A stretch of 64,000 bases of DNA from NCBI RefSeq assembly GCF_002221505.1, contig NZ_CP011036.1:2232001-2296000 (forward strand). The letters are read 5' to 3'. Each line of letters begins with the position of its first letter. Within the stretch, counting starts at the first letter, position 1. Source of the stretch: Pseudoalteromonas nigrifaciens. Its GTDB lineage: Bacteria > Pseudomonadota > Gammaproteobacteria > Enterobacterales > Alteromonadaceae. A model generated the notes under the pieces. It was not told where the DNA came from, searched no databases, and saw nothing but the letters and a program-made list of their open reading frames with translations. The translations under genes and the position numbers were made by a program. This document shows, piece by piece, positions 49,101-64,000 of the stretch.

Positions 49101-52100
49101 GCACAATAGCAATTGGTCGTGCGCCATCTATACCCTCTGTTATTACAATTTCCAGGGCTGCATTTGCAACGCCCTGAAAACCCAATAATAAAATTAAACA
49201 GGCTACTTTTACTTTGTTGAACATATCATTCCTTTAAAATTCTGGCTTGATTGTTAAATTTATATTCTTAAGTTGGTCGAATACGTCTTTATCTTTTGAT
49301 ACCGGTAATGTGTCGGCCATACGCACCGCTCTTAATGCAGCTTCACACACTAATCTATCGCCGCCTAATGAAGTCACTTGCGTTACTAAGCCATTAAAGC
49401 CTAAACGAATGTTAACTCGGCACTGCTGATTTTTCATTTTTTCGTCAATAAGTAAGTTTTGCTGTATACGCGCCATTATTAAGGCACGGTACTTATCTAC
49501 TTCACTCACTACTTGTTGTTGGCGTATTTTACTGCGGGCAGCCTGCTCTTTAGCAAGTTGCTCTTGTAACATTTGCTCTTGCATTGCTTGCTCACGCTTA
49601 CGTTCGGCTTCTGCTTCGCGTTTTTTGCGTTCAGCTTGTGCTTTTTTAAGCGCATCTTCCTCAGCTTTGCGTTTATCAGCGGCAGCCTTTGCAGCGTTTT
49701 CAGACTCTTGCTTTTGCTTTTCGGCTTGCTTAGCTTTAGCACGCTCTTGCTGCTCTATGGCACGTGCTTTTTTAGCTTGCGCTTGCGCCTCTGCCGTTTC
49801 TTTCTCTTTGGCTTTACGCTGTTGCTCTAACTTTTTAATTTGTCGTGCTTCTGATTCTCGCTCTTTGCGCGCATTACTAGCTCTGCGCTCTAAATCGCGA
49901 ATACGTTTGTCTTCAGCTCGCTTTTGATCGTCTTCTTTTTTTCTAAGTTGCGCAATTTTTTGCTCAACCTGTTTTTGATCAACCGTTACCGCAGACACCG
50001 CTTTATCTACATCGGGAATAGCCGAGTTAAGTGTAACTTCCATTACCTTAGGCGCTGGCGAATGAATATTTGCGGTGGCATACAAAAACCCACCTAATGC
50101 CACATGTAAAAGTACTGATTTAATTAATGGTGTTTGCATAAGGCTACTTCGTCCCCTCAAAGGATTCTGTCATTAACCCTACCGATGGCACGCCTGCTCT
50201 TTTTAAAAAGTCCATTAATAGTAATACTTCTTGATATGACACTTTGCCCGAGCCTTTTATCATTACAGGTACATCTGGATTTTTCATCAGCTGTAACTTA
50301 ATTACGGCAGCTACATCTAGCGCTTCCATTGGCTCTTCAGGGTCGGTGCCTACGCTTACATAGTATCGGCCATCAGCATCTATAGAGGCAATAATAGGTG
50401 GCGTATCTTTAGTATCAACTAAGTCCGACTCTTCCATTTTTGGTAAGTCAACTTTAACACCGTGAGTAATGAGTGGTGCTGTAGCCATAAATATAATTAG
50501 TAGTACCAACATTACATCAATGTAAGGCACTACATTAATTTCTGCGACCGGACGGCGCTTTTTACGCTGATACATTCGCTTGGGCCTCTATTTGAGTAGC
50601 TGCTTGACGGTGTAGGATATTAGCAAACTCTTCCATAAAGTTAATGTAATGCGTTTCTAATTTTTCAACTTTATTAGCAAAACGGTTATAAGCAATAACA
50701 GCTGGAATAGCTGCAAATAAGCCCATTGCAGTAGCAATCAACGCTTCAGCAATACCTGGTGCTACCATTTGTAGCGTAGCTTGCTTAACTTCGCCCAGTG
50801 CAATAAAGGCATTCATTATGCCCCATACTGTACCAAACAAGCCTATATATGGACTAATTGAGCCCACGGTTGCTAAAAATGACAAACTTGATTCTAATTT
50901 TTCTACCTCACGTGAAAGCGCCACGCGCATGGAGCGATGTGTGCCTTCCATAACAATGCCAGCACTTTGAAATGTATTTTTTTTATGACGTGCAAACTCT
51001 TTAAAGCCAGCGGTAAATAATGCTTCTATACCTTTTGATTGCCCACTACGTGATGAAATTTCGCTATACAGCTTACTTAAATCAATTCCAGACCAAAACT
51101 TTTGTTCGAACTTTTTGGCATTGCTTAAAGCGTCTGAGATTGCTTTTTTACGCTGAAAAATAATAGCCCACGACATTACCGACATCGCTACTAACGCTAG
51201 CATCACTAGTTGCACAAGCAAACTTGCTTCTAGAATTAGATCTAAAAAATTAAGCCCTGATCCCACGTTAAACTCCTAAAAAATTAAAAACACATCAAAT
51301 TGATTTATTTGGATAATATGACCTTACACCAGAACTACAAAGGGTAAGCGTCTAAAATTGTAGCTAGTGTATATAGTGTATTTCCCGCTTACAACGATCT
51401 TGCTATGAATAGACAACAAAAAACGTTAAAAAATTCTTTTATTTTTATTAAACCGTAAAATAACCCGTTTATTATAATTGCGTAATTAATATTAGTGTTT
51501 ATTAATGCGCTATTATAAAGGTAACACTCAGTTAAATTAGCTGTTTATTCAAAATATAAGCATAAGCACGCAAAACAACCTAAGGTTTACTTTAACGTAA
51601 TAGTAAAACTAATACCGAAATTTACTGTAAAATACAATATAAGCAAATAATTTCATAAAGTTATAATGTTAACGATTAATTAACGTGCAATAATTGAACA
51701 TTCATAAAAAGCATTCAGATTAGTTTTTTTTATCTGAAATTATAAATTTTCTAGTTTGAACAAAAAACAACTCTTCGGTATTATTACCTCATACCGAACT
51801 AACGCATTAAATGAAAGTTTTCATTGCACCCAGTTCTTCGTAATATGACATTTCATCGTATTACATTGTTTTACTTTTTTAGGATAAAACCTAAGTAAGT
51901 AAAATAGAGTTCCCAAGATTACTTCCTTCAACTTGTTGTTTGCCCGCATTATTTGCGGGCTTTTTTTTGCCCATAAATAATCTTCATAACATTAATACCT
52001 AGGTATTAAGTTAGCATCACAACTTTAGCGTTTATAACAATTGCATAAAGCCTAAGCTAGTGCGCCACAGCAAACCACCTATTAGTTAACACCAGCAATA

Positions 52101-55100
52101 TAACGCAGGCACAATAACCTTGATTGACTTAACGCATCGTGAATTATTGCTAAATTTAAGTACGCATACCAACCACATTAAAACTCACCAAGTATAGCGC
52201 CAATAACGTGCCTATAGAATGAATATAACGGCAGCGCAAAGCAACATAAAACACGGCTAAGCATAAACTAAAAAGCCATTGCAATTAATTAATCGCAATG
52301 GCTTTTTAAATTGGGTAAAGCTTTTTATTAGTCTTGCTTTGGTAGTAAACCAAAGTGATGATATGCGTTGTCTGACACTATTCGTCCACGGGGTGTACGC
52401 TGAATAAAGCCCTGTTGAATTAAAAAGGGTTCTATTACATCTTCAATAGTCTCTTTTTCCTCGCCAATAGCTGCAGCTATATTGTCGAGCCCAACTGGGC
52501 CGCCCATAAATTTTTCTATAATGGCGAGTAAGTACTTACGATCCATATAATCAAAACCGCTTTTATCTACATCGATCATATTAAGTGCCAGCTCTGCCAC
52601 TTCGGCGTTTACCGTACCGTCTGACTTTACTTGGGTGTAGTCACGCACTCGGCGTAGTAATCTATTGGCAATACGGGGGGTACCGCGTGAGCGTTTAGCA
52701 ATTTCAACTGCACCCTCGTCGCACATTTCTAAATCAAGAAAATGCGCCGATCGCCCTACTATGTACGATAAGTCTTCTACTGAATAAAACTCTAAGCGCT
52801 GCACAATACCAAAGCGGTCACGCAGTGGCGAGGTTAACGAACCCGCGCGAGTCGTTGCGCCAATAAGCGTAAACGAGGGTAAATCTAATTTTATCGAGCG
52901 TGCTGCTGGGCCTTCACCTATCATAATATCAAGTTGGTAGTCTTCCATTGCTGGGTAGAGTATTTCTTCAACTTGTGGGCTTAACCTGTGTATTTCATCA
53001 ATAAATAATACATCACCTTCTTCAAGGTTGGTTAGCAATGCGGCTAAATCACCGGCTTTTTCGAGCACTGGCCCTGAGGTTGCCTTTATATTTACCTGCA
53101 GCTCGTTGGCAACAATATTAGCTAATGTAGTTTTACCCAAACCTGGTGGGCCAAAAATAAGCAGGTGATCGAGTGCTTCGCCTCGGCTACGGGCCGCTTC
53201 AATAAAAATTTCCATTTGCTGTTTAACATGCGGTTGACCACGGTAATCGGCGAGTAATTTTGGCCTAATTGCACGGTCTATAGAGTCTTCGTTGGGTTTT
53301 TCAGTCGCGTCAATTAAGCGATCAGCTTCGATCATAGGTTACTCACAGCATAGATTTTAAAGATTCTTTAATAAGAACCTCAGTAGACATATCGGGTTTA
53401 CTTACTGATTTTACTGCTTTTTGCGCTTGTGGCAATTTATAACCTAGCGACACCAAAGCCGACACAGCATCATCGGCGGCATTATTAGCAATTGTTGCGT
53501 CGCTAAACGGCTCAATAACCGCACTGTCGCTGAAAGGGGTGAATAAATCGTTGCCCCAATTTTTTAATCTGTCTTTCATTTCGAGTACTAGCCGCTCGGC
53601 GGTTTTTTTACCTACACCGGGTAATTTAACTAAGCTTGTGGAGTCTTCGTTATTTACACAGCTTACAAATTGCTGCGCCGACATACCCGACAAAATAGCT
53701 AAACCTAGCTTTGGCCCTACGCCATTGGCTTTTAATAACTCTCTAAATAAGGCACGCTCTACTTTATTGTTAAAGCCAAACAATAGTTGTGCATCTTCGC
53801 GTACTACAAAATGAGTATAAACAATGGCATTTTCGCCAACTTTAGGTAAGTCGTAAAAGCAGGTCATTGGCATTTGCACTTCGTAGCCAACACCATTTAC
53901 CTCTAATAATATTTCGGGAGGTTGTTTTTCTACTAAAATACCATTTAAGCGACCAATCATAGTTATTTCCTTAAACGTCCTCTAACGGTTTTGCTTGCGC
54001 TACCCGCTAGTTTTATTAAATTTTGTTCTGAGTGCGCATGGCAAATAGCAATAGCCAGTGCATCGGCGGCATCAGCTTGTGGCGTACCAGGTAGTTTTAA
54101 AATGTTTTTAACCATATGCTGTACTTGAGTTTTATCGGCGCCACCATTGCCTACTACGGCTTGTTTTATTTGCCTTGCTGAGTATTCAAATACTGGTAAG
54201 TCGGCCATTGCAGCGCCTACAATAGCAGCACCACGTGCTTGGCCTAGCTTTAAGGCTGAGTCGGGATTGTGCGCCATAAACACTTTTTCTATCGCGAAGG
54301 TTTCTGGCGAAAACTGCTCTATAAGCTGGGTAATGCCTTGGTAAATCATTTTAAGTCTTATATGAAACTCATGATCCGCTAATTTAATGCAACCACTGCC
54401 TAAATAAGTGAATTTAGACCCCTGATGCGCTACAACACCGTAGCCAGTTAAGCGTGAGCCTGGATCAATCCCTAAAATTATGGCCAAAAAGCACTCTCAT
54501 TATTGTTATTCGTTAATTAGGCTAATAATGCCAGAGCACTGTATAAATTACCAGTAACAATAAAACAAAAACGCCCACTTAAGTGGGCGTTTTCCTTTTG
54601 CTTAAATATTGGCAACTTAACCTAACGCACGCACCAGCCCTTGGGTGTTTTGCTTAAGTGTGCGAGCAATCATAAAATAGCCTAACCCCGCTACAAACAC
54701 TCCACCTGCCACCGGTCCTATTATCCAAATATGTGGATGTAATTTACCCGCCAGATCAAATAACTGCTGCTGTACAATTAATAGTGCAATATCACTAAAA
54801 AAAGCGGCAACTAAGCCGGCCAAACCACCAAGCAATAAAAATTCATATAAAGTGGCGTTTTTAATTAGCCGGCTTTTTGCACCAAGTGTGCGCAGTATTA
54901 CAATTTCTTGCATGCGCTCGCCTAAGCTTGCTTGCACTTGCGATATTAATACCAGTGCACCACACAACACCACAATAGTAAGTACAAAGCCAATTGCAAG
55001 TGACACTTGCTCTATGGTTGATTGTATTTGTTTAACAAAGTTACCTACATCTATGGCCGTGACCGTTGGGTAGCTGCGCAGCAATTGACTAAAGTCGCGT

Positions 55101-58100
55101 TTTTGATCAGGCTCAATACGTACCGACGAAATATACGTTGCCGGAAAGTCTTTGAGCACATCAGGACTTAAAATAATAAAAAAGTTTGGCTTAAGGGTGG
55201 CCCAGTTTACTTTACGCACACTGGTAATTTTAGCGTCAAACGACTGCGCACCAATTAAAAACGTTAACGTGTCGCCAAGTTCAACATCTAAACGCTCAAG
55301 CATAGACTCCTCAATAGATGCCTCTGCTAATGTGTTTTCATTAAACCACTGCCCTTGCACTATTTCGTTTTGCGCTGGCGGCGTTTCAAGCCAGGTTAAA
55401 TTTAGCTCGCGACCAATACCAGCGCGTGCCTCTTCATCTTTTTTCTCGTTGTCTTGCAATGATACTTCTCGCGCTACCAGCTCGCCATTTACCGCATTTA
55501 CCCGGCCACGAATAGTAGGGTAAAACTCCGATACCTGAATGTTTTTTTGCGCCAAATAAGTATTAATTGGCTCAAGTTCGTTTTGGGTAATATTGACTAA
55601 AAATGCATTGGGAGCATCGTCTGGTAACTGCGACTGCCAATCGGCTATCATGTCGTTTTTAAGTACCACTAAAAATAGTAATAGCTTAATAGCGAGGGAA
55701 AAGCTGATCAGCTGGACTGCATTCACATTTGCACGCTTTTGAATTGACGCAATTGCCAGCGACCAACTATTACCCGGCTTTAAGCCCAATTTACGGCCAC
55801 CACCAAATATAACTTTAGACACCAAAAACAACACGCCAATTAAAGTAAGGGTTGAGGCAAACAAAATCAGAGTAATTTTTATATTATTGCTAAATAGCCA
55901 CATGAGTAAAAACACGGTAAACGCACTCATAGCTAAGTGCACCCGGCTAACCGCTAGTTTATCGCCTAAGTTACGACGCAGCACTCGCAATGGCGGAATA
56001 TCAAATAAATCAAATAAGGGCTTGATAGAAAACATCACAGCACAAATTACACCTGTACTAATTGCCACTAACCACGGCTTAAAACCCGCCATTGGCAACG
56101 TTGTACCCATGCTTTTTGCTAAATAATGTGTCGCAATTTCTTGTAAACCATAGCCAATTAATAAACCCACTGTTACCGCCATTAAACACACCATTAATAA
56201 ATGTGTAAGGTAAATTTTGCGGATCATTGCCCGGCTACCACCTAAGGTTTTCATCATAGCAACTGGGTCGTATTGGCGTTCACAATAACGCTTTGCAGAC
56301 ACCGCAATTGCCACTGCGGCTAAAATAATGCCCAGTAAACCTGCTAGCAACAAAAAGCTTTCTGCGCGGTTTAAACTGTTAGATATTGGCGATTGGCGAT
56401 CTTTTACGCCATACCATTGCTGGTTTTCTTTTAGCTGCGGTTTTAGCCAATCGTAAAAACTATTTATATCGCTTTCATCGCCGGCATAAAGCTGACGATA
56501 AAACACTCGGCTACCCGGTTGTATTACTTCTGTTTTTTCCACGTCGTTAATGTTTATAAGCACCCTGCGGCTACTCGAAAACACATTAAAAGGCGCGTCG
56601 GGCTCTTCTACAATTACTTTTTCAACGTTAAATAATGCAGCACCTAGCTCTACTACATCGCCTATATCTATATTTAAACTATAAAATACCGACTCGCTAA
56701 GCCACACATTGCCAAGTGTTGGTCCGCCGTTAGCAACTTCGGTTTCTCCATTTAGGCTCGATTTAACCTTAAGTTGCCCCTTTAACGGGTAACCACTTGA
56801 AGCCGCTTTTACCGAACTAAATTGCATTTCATCGTTGGCAAATAACATGGTGTCGAAGTAAAGCATTTGTGCGGTTTTTAAATTTTGTTGCTCTGCTTTA
56901 GCTATATAAGAAGTGTCGATTACGTGATTACTGCCAAGCACTCGGTCGGCGGCAATAAAGGCGCTACTTTTTTGCGCAATGCTCTGCGCAATACGCTCGG
57001 TAACCATAGATAAAGTAAGCACGGTAAGTACCGCAAGCGCTATAGCCGCACTTATCACCGTAAGCTCACCACGGCGAAACTCCCGCGAAAATAACTTAAG
57101 CGCTAACTTAGCCCACATTTGCTATTTCCTCTGCTGAGTTTTCTACTAATCGGCCACCTTCAATTTGAATAATATGCTGGCATTTTTGTGCAAGTGCCTC
57201 GTCATGCGTTACTAAAATAAGCGTAGTACCGTGCTGCGAATTTAGATCAAATAATAACGACTCAATCATTTTACCGTTTTTACTGTCTAGGTTTGCCGAA
57301 GGCTCATCGGCAAACAGTATTTTTGGTGTGCCAATAAATGCCCGCGCAATTGCAACACGTTGCTGCTCACCACCAGAGAGTTGCGACGGATAATGGTCGA
57401 TGCGATGACCCAAACCTACCTTTTCTAGCAAAATAAGTGCTTGCTGTTTAGCGTCGCGCTCCCCTGCAAGTTCAGCGGGTAGCATTACGTTTTCAAGCGC
57501 TGTTAAACTTTGTACTAACATAAACGACTGAAATACAAAGCCTACTTTTGCGGCGCGCAGCCCAGCACGCGCTTCTTCATCGAGATTATGTAGCGGCTCG
57601 CCATCTAAAAATATTTCACCGCCACTCGCCGTATCAAGCCCAGCTAACAAACTAAGTAACGTAGATTTACCAGAACCAGAAGTGCCCACTACCGCAACAG
57701 ATTCGCCATGCTTGACATTAAAGCTGATGTCGCTGAGGATGGGCAACTCACCTTCAAAGGTAGATACCACTTTAGACAAACCATTTACTTGAATTATATT
57801 TAATTGAGAAAGCGCTGACATATGACTCATTCAATCCTACGTTTTGTATTCATTTTATTTTTAGTTATCAAGCCACTAAGTGCAGCAGCTAATAACACCA
57901 TTTTAATACTTGGTGACAGTTTAAGCGCAGCCTACGGACTTAAACAAGAACAAGGCTGGGTACAATTGTTACAAGATAAATACGATGCTGAGCAAAGTAA
58001 TATCAAACTTATTAATGCCAGTATCAGTGGCGAAACAACCGGTGGCGCACTGCGCCGTGTAGATGCTTTGCTAGCGCAGTATCAACCAACTCATGTACTT

Positions 58101-61100
58101 ATTGAGCTGGGCGCAAACGACGGTTTACGTGGTTTTCCGGTGAGTAAGCTACAAGCTAACTTAACCGAATTAATCAAAAAAAGCCAAGCAGCCAATGCCA
58201 CCAGCGCTTTAATGGAAATTTATATTCCCCCTAATTACGGGCCACGTTACAGCAAAATGTTTACCGATAGTTTTACACAAGTAAGTAAAAATACAAACGC
58301 TTACCTTATGGACTTTTTTGTACTTAAAGTTGCTGGGCAAAACGACTTAATGCAAAACGATAACTTGCACCCTAACAAAACTGCGCAACCAATACTACGA
58401 GACGAAATGTATAACACGATCAAACTTTGGTTAAATAAAGACTAGCGCCATGCTTAACTACTTTTAATTGCGCAAGGAAACTATTTTCAGCCTGCTTGCG
58501 CAAAAAACACCCAAACAAACAAATGCTTATTGATTTTTAAAAAAATACACGTACTATTGCAACCTCAGTCGGTATGTGGCGCAGCTTGGTAGCGCACTGT
58601 CATGGGGTGGCAGGGGTCGAGAGTTCGAATCTCTCCATACCGACCATTTAAATCAATACCTTACCTCTAGTTATAAGATTCTCGTTTTAACCTAAAGCAT
58701 TGCGTGTAGCCAATGTGTAGCCACTCTACTCTTTTTTTATAGTCGGGAATTAAAATTCAACTCTTCAATTGCTCGTGCGTACTGGTTGCGAATCCCCCTT
58801 CTACGGTGTAGGAAAATACCCTATAAAAATTTAGCTAGCTTGCTGTATTGTTCTAGGCTATTTCTAAGCCCCCATACACCCGAAAAACCGTTTCTTTGTA
58901 AGTATCTAAATAAGCTTTTACGCGTCCATGTATTACCCCAACTAGTTTTTAAGTTTATGTTATTTAAATGATTAACTAAATACTGGTAGCTAGGGTTTTT
59001 ATATTTATGCGATTCATTAAGCTTTAATATCAGCGCTTTAAATACTAGTTTATCGTTATCAACTCTATGTTGCGTATTCATATATCCTCCTTAGAAGGTC
59101 ATATTATACCCTTTTATTACAATCATTTCGGGCGATTCAGTTAGGCATAAAATTGTGTTCAATAAGAAGGCTATGGATAATTAAACTTAAATGACTTGAA
59201 TTTGCTAGCGCCTTTTGTAATTCTAATAACACTAAAACTACTAAGGACGGTTATGTTTTTATCAGATAATCAACAATCAAAAGCTTCAAATACCAAAACC
59301 GAATGGACTTTAAACGACAAAGGCCTAACCAATAACTTTACTGAAACAACTTATGAGATTGAGCACCTCAGCTTTTCACTAAAAAAAGATGGTTACAAAG
59401 GTGTCGCATCAATATTTTATAAGAATGAATTCCTTTGCAATTTAATCACGACTTATAGCTTATCTGGTGTGTATAAAAAACATGGCATCAAAGAAAACAC
59501 AACGATAAATAATAATATTAATGAAAAGCTTTTAGATGTAAACAACAATGAAATTACGCTCTCTAGTGTACTACTCAGCTTTAAATCAAAAGACTATGGT
59601 ATAGCGGGTTTGAGGACTGTTGAATGTAACTCCTCTTATGATCTCCTTTTCTATGGTAAATATTTAACGAGTGTTTCTAAAGAAACTGCTCATAAGATAG
59701 AAGCTACAAAAGATATATATCTAAATACTAAACTCTCAGCTTTAAATGAAAGAATAAAAAATAACCTAAGCGAAATTGAAAAAAGAAAAGATAGCCTCAC
59801 TACAAAAAACTTTAAAGTAATTAGAGGCCCTAACGAAGTTGTGCTTACTACTGAAACAGCATCAAATTTAAAAGTACTCAAAAGGTTGGATGTTATAACT
59901 GCTGAGTGTGTTTATGGGATGAATATCTTCAAAGATATATTAGCCAGTCTCAGTGATACTTTTGGTGGCAGAAATAAAAGTATACAAAACACTTTAAGAG
60001 ATGCCCGCAGAACAGCTTTAACTGAGCTAAGAAAAGAAGCCTATTCTTTAGGCGCTAACGCTGTAATTGGTATAGACCTAGACTACAGTGAAATATCAGG
60101 TGGTGGTAAAGCTGGCATGTTGTTTATTGTCGCCTCGGGTACAGCAGTGATAATAGAGCAGTAGCTTACAAAGCCCTGCAAATATCTTAAATAAATTGTA
60201 AGGACAAATAAAAAATTAATGTGACACCCATTCTAATAATTAATCGCTTTAATTTTTACTAAGATAAATATCGTTTGGCTTAAAGTGTCCTAAATATTCA
60301 AAATGCTTCCGCTAGCTCAAATAACATCGTTTTTACCTACTTTTTATTCATTTTTAGGCATGCGAAATACTGTGCTTTCACAGTGAAGGGAAATAACGGG
60401 TAACTTTTTGAAGTAACGCTTTAAGCCAGTAGCTTTTCGCAGTTACTAACGTTGGCGCGCCGCTTTCTGTTTAGGTGTTCGCAGTATCCTTCGTGTGACG
60501 CTGGGCGACCTACTGCACCATGAAATACGCGACTAAATTGTGTGGTGAGTTTTAGCCAGTTTTCGGGGGTAATGTTTACTCTTTGTAACAGGGGTAAAGT
60601 GGTACTCTCAATATGGCCTTTCTTGCCTTCGCGTATACAACGCCCGGTTAATTCTACTAGTTCAAGGTAAGATTTAAGCGCAAATGGTAATCCTTTCGCC
60701 ATGTGCTTTTTTGATTTACCTGAAAAGCGCAGGAGTTGCTTCGGTTGCTTACCTGCAGTGGCACTTTCAATGCGTATTTTTACGCTGGTATGCTCTGATG
60801 TTTCTGGTGTTGTTGCTGCCTTTGCTCTTATTGGGTTTAAGTCAACATATGCCATACAGGCGATTAATGCGGCTTCATCTAAGAGGGCTTGTGATTTAAA
60901 GCGTCCCTCCCAAAAGCGGCCGGTACAGTTATCTTCTTTATTAGCTCTGCGCGCAATGTCTTCATTTAATAAGCGCATAAACCAACTGATATTAGCTAAG
61001 CGTTCTCGGTATTCACTGATTGTTTCATTTAGAAAGAGCCATTCAATTTTACTTAGCTCTTCACCTTGCAGATATTTGTTAGTGAGAACAGTGCCTTTAC

Positions 61101-64000
61101 AAAGCCTGTGCCACCGCTGAATAATGGCTTTATCGGTTAGTCGCTTGGCTTTTTTATCATCAACATAGAGTACTAAATGAGTGTGATTGCTCATTACTGC
61201 ATACGCGCACACATCGATACAAAATACGTTAGCGAGGGCAAGTAATTTGCTTTCAACCCACCCTCTGCGATGTTCATACGATTGATTAGTAAAGTTGTCT
61301 ACGCCGCATAAAAATGCACGGCGTACACAGCGCGAAATACAGTGATAGTATTTTGTATCGACCAAACTAACCTGACGCTTTCTTGCGATAGCCATGTGAC
61401 ACCCTGCTTAATTATTGCACTAACCAGAGCTTAGTTAATTACACTGATATTACAAATATTAAGATGGGTGTCTGTTTAATATCTTTTTTACAAATATTAA
61501 GATGGGTGTCTGTTTAATATCCGGTGTCTGTTTAATATCTCTCCATACCAACCAACTTTAAAAGCCTTTTAAATAACCAAAATCAATTACTTCGCAACAC
61601 GCTCAGTTACTTTATTGCTACCTTTCCTGAATTTAAAAAATATACAGTAACCTAGTCTGGCATGCAGTTTCCGCTATAAACCACTTTGCTATATTCACCT
61701 GAAAAATCACTCATGCTTACCGAATTTATTATAAATGCACTTTTGCTGATCAGCCATTGACCGTCTCTTTGCTTTTCAAATTCGTCGAGGTAGTAGCCAC
61801 CTAATTGCACATGGAGCTTATCTTTGGTGTTGATACTTTGAAAGCGAAGGTTAATTTTAGTCTTGGCTGTATTGTTGGTGAGCTCTAAAAAAACCGGATT
61901 TTGTGCGTGATGCATATCAACTATATGGTCGTGGCAACCAAGATCTTTAAAAACAGCCACAAAATCTTCCCGTCGGTTAAATTGGCCAATGTGACCAAAG
62001 TTAATATCTACTTCGCCGCTAATAAAGCAATTAGTTACCACCTCAGGTTGTTTTTCATCGCAGGCATTTAGGTAGCGATATTTCAACTCTAATATTGATT
62101 GCTTGTCTTCTAGTTGCTGTAAACGTTGCTCGGTAGTCTTTGTATATTTCATAGCAGTCCTTTGTTTTTTGGTTGATTTTTAAGCTAGGCTTTTATACTA
62201 AGGCTTTACATGCTAATTTCAATACAAATATATCTTTATTACTAGTACGACTACTATCGAAACTAAATTGAGCTGGTTAGCCAATTTAACCTTTAGTACT
62301 TTTAATGTGTCATCTTTTTAAATGAGGGAATCCATGCAACAGGAAGAAGCAAAAGTTGCCATTGTAACCGGTGCTAGCCGCGGTGCAGGCAGAGGCATTG
62401 CCTTAGCTTTAGGTAAAAAAGGCATGACAGTTTATGTTACTGGCCGCAGTATAAAAACAGGCTCAGTTTTAGGGTGGGATGGCTCGGTATTACCCGGAAC
62501 AGTATATGAAACTGCCGAGCAAATTAATCAAGCAGGTGGTATAGGTATTGCTGTGGTGTGCGATCACAGTGACGATGCACAAACCGCCGCATTGTTTGCT
62601 CAGGTTGAAAAAGAGCAAGGCCGATTAGATATTTTGGTTAATAACGCTGCATTTATTCATGATCAATTAGTTGAACAAAAGCCATTTTGGGAAAAAGAGC
62701 TTGATGCGGGTAAAATTTTAGATGTAGGTTTACGCTCTGCTTACGTGGCTAGTTGGCATGGCGCAAAACTAATGGCTAAGCATAACAGTGGCTTAATTAT
62801 GTTTGGTTCATCATTTGGTGCTAGTTGTTATATTCATGGGCCTGCTTATGGTGCACAAAAGGCGGGCCTTGATAAGCTTGCTCATGATATGGCGGTAGAC
62901 TTTAAAGGCACAGGTATGCGTGCTGTATCTATTTGGATGGGGCCACTCTTAACCGAACGTTCGGCCATTATAGGTAAACTAGATAAAGAGCAATACCAGC
63001 AGTTTATGGCAACCGCAGAGTCACCAGAATTTATTGGTGATATTGTTTATGCTATTGCTAATGACCCTAAAGGTGACGAGCTTAACGGGCACACTGTAAT
63101 TGCTGCCGAAATAGCTAAGCATTTTAATATTACCGACAGAGAAGGTTTGCAGCCACCATCTTATCGCGAAATGTTAGGTTCGCCGAATAAGCCAAACCCT
63201 GCCATTATTTATTAATAAGTTATAGATGAGGCTGTTGAAGTTGATAGCGCCTATAAACCTTAAATAAGCTTATAGGCTAAAAACAAAATAAACGCCGCTT
63301 TAATTTAACAGTTTAAATTAAAGCGGCGTTTTAACTATTATAGTTAATGCTTGCGCCCTACACCATTACGTACCATGTCTTGCCCTGTTTGGAATACGTT
63401 TTCTGTAATCATGCGTGCTAAAAGTAGCTTTTGATTATCGTCAAATACTGCTACAAAGCGGCTGCCATCTGCGTTATTTGTTGCCATACCAATGCCTGCA
63501 ACACCTTTTAAGCCAAAACCACCGCTTTCTACATTAAGTAAAAAACTTTCAAGGTCGGCTAGGTTATCAATTACACTTTGCTCTTCACTCATTTTTTATA
63601 ACTCTTTTAATCATGCTCCGCGTACTGCAAAGCTTAGTAATACAATATGCTCGCTATTTTATATACTCTTGGTAGAAACTTAAACCTTTTCGCCAACAAC
63701 ACCGCATATCAATATAAGTGCTACACTGTGGCCTGGTTATTATGCTAACTGGCAAACTATGAAAGACTGTAATCAATGCGGTAAATGTTGTATTAAATAC
63801 GGCGATGGCGACTTGAGTGCTACCCAAGAAGAAATTGATTTATGGGAAGTATTTAACCCTGAAATCTTTGAATTTGTTAAAAATAATGAAATATGGTTCG
63901 ACCCTAAATCGGGTGTAAGACTAAGCAGGTGCCCTTTTTTAGAGATTGAGCCTAAAACAAACCCACTAGCGCAAAATAAATACACTTGCAGTATTTACTT

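Overview
The window looks like the chromosome of a marine gammaproteobacterium, most likely an Alteromonadales member such as Pseudoalteromonas. The base composition is AT-rich. The conserved backbone (nadA, a tRNA-Lys array, tolQRAB-pal-cpoB, ruvCAB, ybbAP-tesA, a TsdA-type cytochrome) is what one expects there. The genus is an inference from gene content, not from a database match.

Layout. 1-1620 is backbone: the tail of a DUF2750-like gene and a thiosulfate dehydrogenase-type dihaem lipoprotein. 1624-44035 is a ~42.4 kb genomic island inserted at the 3' end of tRNA-Ser(GGA). A 64-bp direct repeat with one mismatch flanks it, a P4-type integrase lies just inside the right end, and 11-bp integrase arm-type motifs occur inside both ends. 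44016-58646 is backbone again. 58647-61554 may be a second, small insertion after tRNA-Pro(GGG), carrying a RAYT-like transposase and bounded by a near-copy of the tRNA 3' end. 61652-64000 is backbone (NTF2-like, SDR, small hypothetical, partial YkgJ protein).

Inside the island: (a) 1810-7199, a mobility module with iteron-like repeats, a possible replication or regulatory protein, an inovirus Gp2-like protein, a short tyrosine recombinase, DUF2787, a RadC-like JAB protein and AlpA; (b) 7235-9114, two overlapping genes of unknown role, one with a formylglycine-generating-enzyme-like C-terminus; (c) 9422-27816, one long rightward operon: brxR-brxA-brxB-brxC-pglX-ptuA-ptuB-pglZ-NADAR-darT1-TPR. 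This is a BREX type 1-like core with a Septu-like ATPase/HNH pair between pglX and pglZ and a NADAR/DarT1 toxin-antitoxin pair at the end; no brxL is present. darT1 is split by an IS21-family element. (d) 34241-28023, a leftward three-gene operon of two paralogous DECH-box (Z1-like) helicases and a protein with ten tandem zinc-binding modules and a GIY-YIG-like end; this is the best candidate for an undescribed system. (e) 34436-39835, mostly leftward genes, several decayed: a frameshifted DUF3223/HNH-like gene, a zinc-ribbon protein, a degraded DUF6998-like gene, a YkgJ cysteine-cluster protein, a possible QxK nuclease with glycine-zipper segments, a glycine-zipper/PH-like protein and a TerB-like gene. 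The TerB-like gene is split by a second IS21-family copy encoding identical proteins. (f) 42588-43829, the integrase.

Overall the island is a layered defence island under decay. Two insertions of one IS21-family element have each broken a gene at the edge of a defence-like cassette, and the two copies, in direct orientation, frame a 16.5 kb segment that could be lost by recombination.
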